A stretch of DNA of 64,000 nucleotides from Lamellibrachia columna (taxonomy: Eukaryota > Annelida > Polychaeta > Sabellida > Siboglinidae): assembly GCA_963662155.1 (NCBI GenBank), contig OY759263.1:19114047-19178046 (forward strand), given 5' to 3'. A model generated the notes under the pieces. That model had not been told where the DNA came from, searched no databases, and saw only the letters and a program-made list of their open reading frames with translations. Within the stretch, counting starts at the first letter, position 1. Each line of letters begins with the position of its first letter. Below, piece after piece: positions 55,284 to 64,000 of the stretch. The position numbers and the translations under genes were made by a program.

Positions 55284-55574
55284 TCAGTCCTTCTGGTATA
55301 GTCGTTCTAAACTGAGATCGCTCCACTCCAGGTCGTTGAAGCGCTCGCACCTGTTGAGACACCTAACTCGTATATCGGCGCACATGCTGAAGCGCGAGAT
55401 CCTCACTCTCTTGCGTTTGTCGACGCACCCCCTACGACAGCGGTGGTACTCTGTCCAGCATATGCTCGAACAAGTAAAGTACGGGTTGTTCCGAGGGTTG
55501 CTCGTTGCACTGCCAATGCAGACTATCGACAGAAGCACGACGGTCACCAACAACTGTAGGAGAAAACACCGCAT
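55284..55574 (-). CDS. small secreted seven-cysteine protein B
   Basis: The minus-strand frame of 96 residues has a signal peptide (core LLVTVVLLSIVCIG) and a mature basic peptide. Cysteines are spaced C-x3-C-x6-C-x3-C-x14-C-x6-C-x3-C, including CWTEYHRCRRGC and RVRCLNRC. The YHRCRRGC and RVRC blocks are identical to protein A (44618-45075), so the two are paralogues on the same strand, about 10 kb apart. The seven codons before LLVTVV (MRCFLLQ) read straight through a CTCCTACAG acceptor-like site at the exact position of the intron in gene A. The true first exon may therefore lie upstream, on the right. Function unknown. Confidence 0.75.
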   Translation of the reverse strand: MRCFLLQLLVTVVLLSIVCIGSATSNPRNNPYFTCSSICWTEYHRCRRGCVDKRKRVRISRFSMCADIRVRCLNRCERFNDLEWSDLSLERLYQKD

Positions 55575-55809
55575 ATAAGGTTGTGCAACGTATTGGTGGA
55601 GTTGGGCGATATCTGGGGAAATTTGTTATACAAGACTGCCACCCAAAGACAGACGCTCCAGATGACACGTGGACAAGAAACCATTGGCTATTCGAGCGTT
55701 CAAAATGTTTTCATCTATGTATGTATAGACAGACTTTATCAATATGAATACTCTCTGACAATCAGCATGGCCTCCTGATGGAAGGCGAATACGAGCGCAA
55801 CGATACGCG

Positions 55810-56220
55810 CGAACTAGTTTACAGATCGAGAACCCGTTTTGGCTTGATCTGATGATCATAGCGTGACACTTTCTCCTTGTCCGTCGGTGTCGATAGGTTT
55901 ATTGAGCGCGACGGTCTGTGTTTTGGTTGATGAAATGTCAGGCGGGACATCTCCTGGTTCCAATAATGCTGCCAAGGACCTGCGGTTGCGGCAGTACCCC
56001 CGCTACTCTTGACCAAGTACGAGCGAAGCGTTCCAGGAACTGGGCTCAATACCATGTCTGGACGCTCGAGATGTTTGTTCCAAACCTTGTCTCCTACAGG
56101 CAATCTGGCAGCTCCTTAGCACGGTGCCTTCGGCAACAATTGAAATTGGTCAAAGCTCGGAACTCGGTTTCTTTCAACCGGATCTGCGTTGCATCTGGCA
56201 ACTCGGGCTGTAAAACCTAG
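55810..56220 (-). mobile_element. Ty3/gypsy integrase C-terminal remnant
   Basis: Minus-strand frames read HRAKELPDCL, then VGDKVWNKHLERPDMVLSPV, PGTLRSYLVKSSGG and KTQTVALNKPIDTD. This is the layout of the integrase C-terminal domain of K02A2.6-type gypsy elements (LP.L..GD.V...........V......PRSY.V....G...RRNRR). Frames are broken, and no LTR or catalytic core was found. Inactive. Confidence 0.55.
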
Positions 56221-56559
56221 ATAGGTAGACCTCAACTCGCTTGACGAGTGATGCTCCATTCTCCAACGGTGAAGATATGTACTAAAGCAAGTCGTATATG
56301 GGTCGTTCTCATTCTTGCGAAGCGACTTTGTGCGGGTTCCGCTAATTTGTGTGCGAATATTTGGGGGACGCGTATTCGTGTACTATGCTACTTCTGTAAG
56401 TAGTATTATACCACTAGTAGATACCAGCTTTCGCGATAGTAAAACAATAACTATCTAATTGTACCCACGGACTCTATCAGCTTGAAAGGTTCGACCGCAT
56501 AATTGTCTGCTCTTTCTGCACATGTTAACCTTCAAATAATCCATGTGTGCGAACATGAC

Positions 56560-56640
56560 TACGTGACAACGACTACGTGACAACGACTACGTGAAAACGA
56601 CTACGTGACAACGACTATGTGAACACAACTATGTGTGAAC
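56560..56640. repeat. ~14-bp tandem repeat
   Basis: Five to six units of ACGACTACGTGACA with drift. Confidence 0.9.
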
Positions 56641-56885
56641 AATAGTATAAGAGAGAAGCACCGCCGAGGTGGAAATGCAATTTCGATACAATATGTCGTG
56701 ACGTTTTGTATGGAAGGTAGCTATAGTGTCAGATGATGTTAAAGTGATGCGGAGTTCGTTCCAGATTTTGGGCGCAGCTGCAGAAACAGTTCGCTTGCCT
56801 AGATTAAGCTTAGTCTTCGGAACAGAAAGTGGTCGTGAGATATGTGATCTGAGTGGCGTAGGGATATTTGAAAGACGCACGTTAT
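56629..56885 (-). mobile_element. LINE C-terminal remnant
   Basis: The minus frame encodes RPLSVPKTKLNLGKRTVSAA and APKIWNELRITLTSSDTIA, a common end of L2/CR1-like ORF2 proteins. It abuts the plus-strand LINE that begins at about 56890. Confidence 0.85.
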
Positions 56886-57190
56886 CAACTGAATCTATTC
56901 CAGCATCGCAATTTACAGCGATTTACAGACCTCCATCTACTGGCCGACACGGAGTTTCTCTCAACATGTTATCACTGAGTTCACCAACTTCATGGAACTT
57001 TTCACAACACAACTGACAGGATTAATCATCCTGGGCGATTTCAACATCCACTATGGAAAGTCCGGAAACTGAGACTTCGACGATTTCGGATCTTCTACAT
57101 ACCACGAATTTCGAACAGCACGTCCGTGTTCCCACATACGCCATCGGGAATATTCTGGACCTTGTAATCACGCCATCCGCTGGAAGCGTC

Positions 57191-57325
57191 GTGACGTCAG
57201 TGACGGTGGACTCCCTGCTCACCGATCATCACGCTGTGACGTCAGTGACGGTGGACTCCCTGCTCACCGATCACCACGCTGTGACGTCAGTGACGGTGGG
57301 CTCCCTGCTCAGCGATCACCACGCT
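57191..57325. repeat. 45-bp in-frame triplication in the LINE endonuclease
   Basis: Three copies of a 15-codon unit (VTSVTVDSLLTDHHA), each containing the D-H-H catalytic motif that should occur once. Copies differ at only two or three bases. Confidence 0.95.
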
Positions 57326-57865
57326 GTACACCGCACACCCCAAGCACAAAAGCCGAATGGAAAGAAAATGTAGGTTTCCTACCGGAAAATACGCTGCAAT
57401 TAACTCAACGAAATTCAGACAAGACGTTGAATGTTCACACCTGGTAACAAACCCATGCAACAACATTGCAGACATGTCGCAACAGTATGCCACCACCTTG
57501 AAATAACTGTTAGACAGCCACGCTCCATTGATCACACGATCAATTAATGTGCGCCCTAACACACACTGGCACACAAAAGAACCATAGCCGAGCGGAAGTG
57601 GAGGCTCACAAAACTGCAGGTCCATCACGAAATCTACATGTGATTGCGCGAGTCATACAAGCAACGCCAAGTTATACACAACGAAAATGTATGAGTGCAC
57701 AAGAGACAACAAAGCACTTTTCAGGATTATGTATGGCTTGATGAAGAGAAAAGCTGCTCCAAAACGGCCCAATCCCGCGGCGGGTACAGCTCAACTCGCA
57801 GAAGTGAATTCTCCATACGTAAAGCGTTTGTCATTCGCAGCCAAGTAGCGAGTAGACGCTTGCAA

Positions 57866-58260
57866 ACTATCATCACTGTGGACGAGCCCTGTGAACAAAC
57901 TGTCATCACTGTGGACGGGCCCTGTGAACAAACTGTCATCACTGTGGACGGGCCCTGTGAACAAACAATCATCACTGTGGACGAGCCCTGTGAACAAACT
58001 ATCATCACTGTGGACGGGCCCTGTGAACAAACTGTCATCACTGTGGACGGGCCCTGTGAACAAACTAGCATCACTGTGGACGGGCCCTGTGAACAAACTG
58101 TCATCACTGTGGACGGGCCCTGTGAACAAACTATCATCACTGTGGACGAGTCCTGTGAACAAACTATCATCACTGTGGACGGGCCCTGTGAACAAACTGT
58201 CATCACTGTGGACGGGCCATGTGAACAAACTGTCATCACTGTGGACGGGCCCTGTGAACA
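57866..58260. repeat. 33-bp in-frame tandem array in the LINE linker, 12 copies
   Basis: Eleven-codon unit TVITVDGPCEQ, open on both strands. It lies between the endonuclease and the reverse transcriptase, where the protein tolerates length change. Long frames over the array on either strand are by-products. Confidence 0.95.
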
Positions 58261-59839
58261 GGCCTGCACAGTCAATGCATTTTCCGGAATAAGGTTAGAT
58301 GCTGTACACTGTTTAGTGAGGAAGTGTCCAAGTGTACTTGATCCACTTCCTACTTCACTTGCGAAAGCCAACATTGACATTCTTGCGCCAACATTAGCTA
58401 CGATAATTAACATATCGCTCGAGTCTGGATCAGATCAGTACTAGCCGACTTCAAACACGTGTGATCACACCTCTACTGAAGAAATCTAACCGTCATCGAG
58501 ATTCAATGAAAAACTACCGGCCAATATCAAACTTATCATTTGTGTAAAAACTATTGGAGCGCCACGTAGCAGTACAACTTCGCCAGCACTTAGAAACTAA
58601 CAGTATTCTGGACACTTTCCAAAGTGCATATAGACAATATCACAGCACCGAAACGGCGCTGATGCGCATCCAGGAAGACCTTCTCCGTTCCGTAGACAGA
58701 CAAAGTGTGTGGTCGTTGTGCTGCTCGATATGAGCGCAGCCTTTGACACTGTTGACCACTCGATTTTAATCAGCCAATCAGCATAAACATCCAGGGCACT
58801 GCACTTCAATGGCTGCGGTCATACATGTCGAACAGGACCCAGACAGTATGCATTGGTGACCACATTGTTGAGTCTGGCATCCCACAAAGGTCTTTGTTGG
58901 GCCCAATTCTGTTCTGTATTTACACTTTACCTTTTGGGGCCATCTTCAGGAACCATAACCTGCAATACCATCTATATGCAGATGACACTCAGATGTACGC
59001 TGACTTCACCGGAACGCAGGATGGAGAAGCTTCGGATGCAGTCGATCGCATCGAGCAATGCATCGGAGAAGCGAGGCAGTGGATGACTCGCTACAATCTC
59101 CGGCTAAACGACACTAAGATTGAGGCTATTGTCATCGCAGCACCGAACTGGAAACACTTACAACACATTATATGTGCGGGTGCAAAGTTGCCCCATCACC
59201 AGTGATCCGTAACATCGGGATTACCATCGCCCATGGCTTAACAATATCGTCACACGTGTCTTGCTTGTGTCAGTCGGCTTACTTTCAAGTATACAGTATC
59301 TCAAAGATCAGACATTGTCTGCCCACAGACGCATGCAACACACTAGTCCACGCCCCAGTGACATCGCGATTGGACTTCATGCATTGCAGTGTTGTGCGGC
59401 ATTGCGAGGCTCTTGTGGCCAAGCTACATGTGGTGCAGAATTCGGCAGCCAGGTTAATCGTGCTAACTGAGTTACTTTGACTTCCCGTTCGAAGGAGGTT
59501 CCAATACAAAATACTGGTCCTTGTTTTCCCCGCTTTGCATAGCCTCGCACCAGGTTACATGTCTGATCTACTAACACAGTATGCACCTACCCGCAACCTT
59601 CGAGCTGATGATCTGTGTCTGCTGTTACAAACTGGAGAGCTACGGAGGACGTGCTTTCTCGGTGTACAAGCAAATACGATATTTTAGAAAATATTGAAAA
59701 CCTTCTTATCTAGGCGTGCGTATTTCCAATCAGGAATAACTGTGAACGAGGACACTTTTTATAAACATGTATTTTATCTATTTATTTATTTACTATAATT
59801 ATTTATTTATTATATTCGTTAATCTTAATATAATACTCT

Positions 59840-60610
59840 TCAGGAATTATGGGACGGCAAGTTCTTCCTCTGCTCGCCAGTTGTCTTGGTAAGCAGGCCG
59901 TCCCATACGTGACTCAATCTATAACCCCCTCGTCTCGATTCATGACTGGAGTTGTCTTTCGGATCCATATGGCCTCTTTGATTCATCTTGCGTTTATGTT
60001 ACACTCTCTTTTAATCACTTTTGCCCCTTCCCAGTCTATGATGCAGTTGTTCCTGTCTACATGGTCTGTTTGCAGATTTATGCTCTATCACCGCTGACAC
60101 TCTCTTCAGTTCCCTGGTAAATCATCTGGTTGTTATGTTTTCAACTTCCTTCTTGCTTTCTTCTAGTCTTGTTCCAAATGTTCTCCCTGTTTCGCCGATA
60201 TATGTGTGGTTACAGCTCTTACAAGGGATCTTCCACTTTGTCCTTTGGCTGCACTAGTATTCTCCTGATGTTTTGATGAGGTCTAACCGATGTAGTGATC
60301 TCATGGTGTTTTAAAATCTGCTGTATAGGTTTTGTTACTCCTTTGACATACAGGAGTGTATCCATACCTTTGGATTTTTCTGTGTTCTTTTCTTTCTTTT
60401 CTTTGGTCTTTTCCTTCTGAGACTGATGTTCTTTCACATTCTTTATGGTCCAACTTTGGTACCCACATTTTTCTAGTGCTTTGGTGTTGTTGCATCTATC
60501 CAGTAACGCTTTGATGACCCCTACTTACTGGTGTAATGAATGGTGAGGCGTGAAGTTCAGATATTACTCTGTATGCGTCTTCTTCCAATACACTAAGAGT
60601 TTCACTGTTC
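59840..60610 (-). mobile_element. Penelope-like element remnant (GIY-YIG endonuclease)
   Basis: On the minus strand, the region just after the reverse transcriptase (VLEEDAYRVISELHASPFIT; NIRRILVQPKDKVEDP at about 60225-60270) leads into the endonuclease IPCKSCNHTYIGETGRTFGT and RLEE at about 60165-60240. It continues with C-terminal text ending SHVWDGLLT near 59890. A deletion at about 60222 removes sequence between the two parts and shifts the frame. The right end is cut by a (TA)n tract. Inactive. Confidence 0.85.
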
Positions 60611-60614
60611 CATC

Positions 60615-60616
<2 letters not shown>

Positions 60617-60702
<86 letters not shown>
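60617..60702. repeat. (TA)43 microsatellite
   Basis: Pure TA tract abutting the Penelope-like remnant. Confidence 0.97.
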
Positions 60703-62429
<1,727 letters not shown>

Positions 62430-64000
62430 GTGTTAGTTGTTTCTTCTTCTTCCGGGTACGAGTCAACCCTCTCTTCAAGACTCGGTGTGTGTGCACACGT
62501 GCTAAAGTGCTGGAAGAGAAAGTAATAAAATATTTGGAAGAAGGAGAAAAGATGATAGTGTGCGTATAGAACTGCAATTTGAGGAGAGGAAAAGTTGATA
62601 GCGTGAAAACTGCAATATCAATTAATGTTACAAGCTGGAGATCTTCTGTCTGAAAATCTACTAACTGTAGCTGCGTTGGCTGGCAGGTTATTCCAATTGG
62701 CTATTGTACGGGGTAAAAAGCTATACTGGATGAATTGTTAAGTGATTACGGGGAGTTGAAAAGTTTCACAATACGTGTGTCGGGAGGGTCTCACCAGGGG
62801 TATAAGTTGGGGGAAGAGGTCCAGGGCGACTATGCCATACAATGTCTTATAAAACATGACAAGGCGGATGTCGGTTCTCCTTTGTTGGAGGCTGCGCCAG
62901 TGCAAGTGTTTGATCATGGTGCCGACACTTGCTTCACGGTTGCAGCAGTTACAAACATACCATGCTGCCCGTCTTTGGACCATCTCTATTTTGTTTTTGT
63001 ACGTTTGTGTATAAGGGTCCCATATGGCAGCGGCATATTCTAACTGGGGTCTAACTAAAGTGAAATAAGCACTCGTTTTTAAATTGTCCTGGCCAATTTT
63101 TAAATTTCTTCGTAGGAAATCTAAGGATGCATTTGCTTTTTTTGTGACCTCATTTATGTGGTTATTCCAGGATAGTGTTTTATTTATGACCACTCCAAGA
63201 TATTTCGCATTGTCCTCCTTTACGAGTATGTGGCCATAAAGAATGTATTGTTTGTATTTCGGGTTATGGGATCTGGTTATGTGGAGTACACTACATTTCT
63301 GAGGATGGAACTCCATTTGCCATGTTTCTTCCCACTTGGCCAATTTGTCTAGATCTTGTTGAAGGGCTGTCTCGTCAGTATCATTGGATATTGTCATGCA
63401 GATAATAGTGTCATCAGCAAAGAGTCGGACAGTTGATTTGAGGTTATTAGGTAGGTCATTTATATAGATAAGAAACAGGAAGGGAGAAATCACTGAACCT
63501 TGTGGGACTCCACTGATAACCGGGGCCCAGTCCGTATACATACCTTCACATGCCACACGTTGCTTTCTATTTTTCAAGAATTTCTCAACCCAAGTGTTTA
63601 CAGGGCCAGTGATACCGTATCTCTCAAGATGATATTGTTGGCTTCTAGGTGGTTTAGTAGGTGTTTTGAGATTATGTGTTCCATTAGTTTGCTGCACACA
63701 CACGTGAGTGACACTGGGGGGTAATTTGATGGGCAATATCGTTCTTCTTTCTTGAAGATTGGTGCTATATTTGCTTGTTTCCAATCGTCTGGTACCTCAC
63801 AATTTTCAAGGGGGTTTAGAAAATATTATATGTACAATAGGAGCAACTGCTCTGGCTGTTTCTTTGAGGACTCTGGGGTGAAGCCTGTCTGGTCCCATGG
63901 CTTTGTTAGGGTTTATATTTTCCAGTTGCTGAATGCCTTCTGTGGTGACATTCAATTTGGAAATCGGGGGATACTGTCGTATCAGGCCAGCTTCCTGTGG
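62430..64000 (-). mobile_element. LINE, same family as 15480-18690, long RT reading frame, runs off the edge
   Basis: A frame of more than 300 codons (63784 down to 62738) encodes FLKNRKQRVACEG, SGVPQGSVISPFLFLIYIND, the catalytic RLFADDTIIC, WQMEFHPQKC, YLGVVINKTLSWN and LDFLRRNLK. It ends in VRPSRHTYCETFQLP. The part before the RT core is compacted by a deletion near 63640-63720. Further upstream RT sequence (NPNKAMGPDRLHPRVLKE) continues to the window edge. The 3' tail (CCGAGTCTTGAAGAGAGG...TACCCGG) lies at 62440-62560. Confidence 0.92.

Larger units (their letters stand above)
56890..59760 (+). mobile_element. LINE (L2/CR1-like) with internal tandem expansions
   Basis: The endonuclease domain is recognisable at 56915-57340 (YRPPS; LIILGDFNIHYGKSG; the SDHHAV catalytic block). 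A linker follows, then reverse transcriptase from about 58440 (NYRPISNL; STETALMRIQEDLL; the AFDTVDH block; IPQRSLLGPILF, where GVPQGS is usual; catalytic YADDTQMY at 58975-58998). The thumb and C-terminus run to about 59686 (RRRFQYKILVLVF in one frame). The tail is ATTTATTTATTTA. Stops and frameshifts at several points make it inactive. Confidence 0.9.

Noticed and set aside
57695..58444. Frames of 130-250 codons on both strands over the TVITVDGPCEQ array
   Set aside because: The array is an expansion inside a LINE linker; antisense frames are by-products of a 33-bp unit.

Overview
The window is animal nuclear DNA. It is AT-rich, contains a spliced gene with GT-AG introns, and carries abundant CR1/L2/jockey-like LINEs, a Penelope-like element, hAT-type elements and very long microsatellites. 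No rRNA, tRNA, CRISPR or operon-like organisation was found. The mix of repeats and small secreted Cys-rich genes fits an invertebrate bilaterian, perhaps a lophotrochozoan such as a mollusc, but the sequence alone does not fix the species.

The main gene is a synaptic vesicle 2-related protein (SVOP-like) transporter of the major facilitator superfamily on the + strand. I assembled it from 15 short exons between 21019 and 39148. The 15 coding segments total 1482 nt (494 codons), all splice phases agree, and they follow the family end to end. Only the last few C-terminal residues are unresolved. Nearly every larger intron is occupied by tandem repeats: (TA)n in intron 1, degenerate exon-3-like copies in intron 2, (CA)207 in intron 4, 22-, 11-, 57-, 33- and 36-bp minisatellites in introns 6 to 11, and an uninterrupted (CTG)383 on the sense strand in intron 12.

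Left flank (1-21 kb): a possible exon end at the window edge, a decayed LINE (1.3-3.85 kb), and a GC-rich two-exon minus-strand gene of unknown function (4.6-5.9 kb) with a LINE scrap in its intron. There follow palindromic MITE-like debris (5.9-6.8 kb), a minus-strand LINE (9.8-12.2 kb) split by a hAT-like element, and a plus-strand LINE (15.5-18.7 kb) split by a second, inverted copy of that element and by another insertion, with a (CA)n expansion in its 3' tail.

Right flank (39-64 kb): repeat debris and two paralogous minus-strand genes for small secreted seven-cysteine proteins (about 44.6-45.1 kb and 55.3-55.6 kb). Between and around them lie a 1.7-kb satellite of 50-bp units, a decayed LINE followed by a broken THAP domain, hAT transposase and Ty3/gypsy integrase remnants, a LINE with two in-frame internal tandem arrays (56.9-59.7 kb), a Penelope-like GIY-YIG remnant (59.8-60.6 kb) and a LINE with a long reverse-transcriptase reading frame running off the right edge.

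The strongest leads are the paired Cys-rich secreted genes, the giant pure CTG tract in a transcribed intron, and the tandem copies of part of exon 3 just upstream of the real exon.
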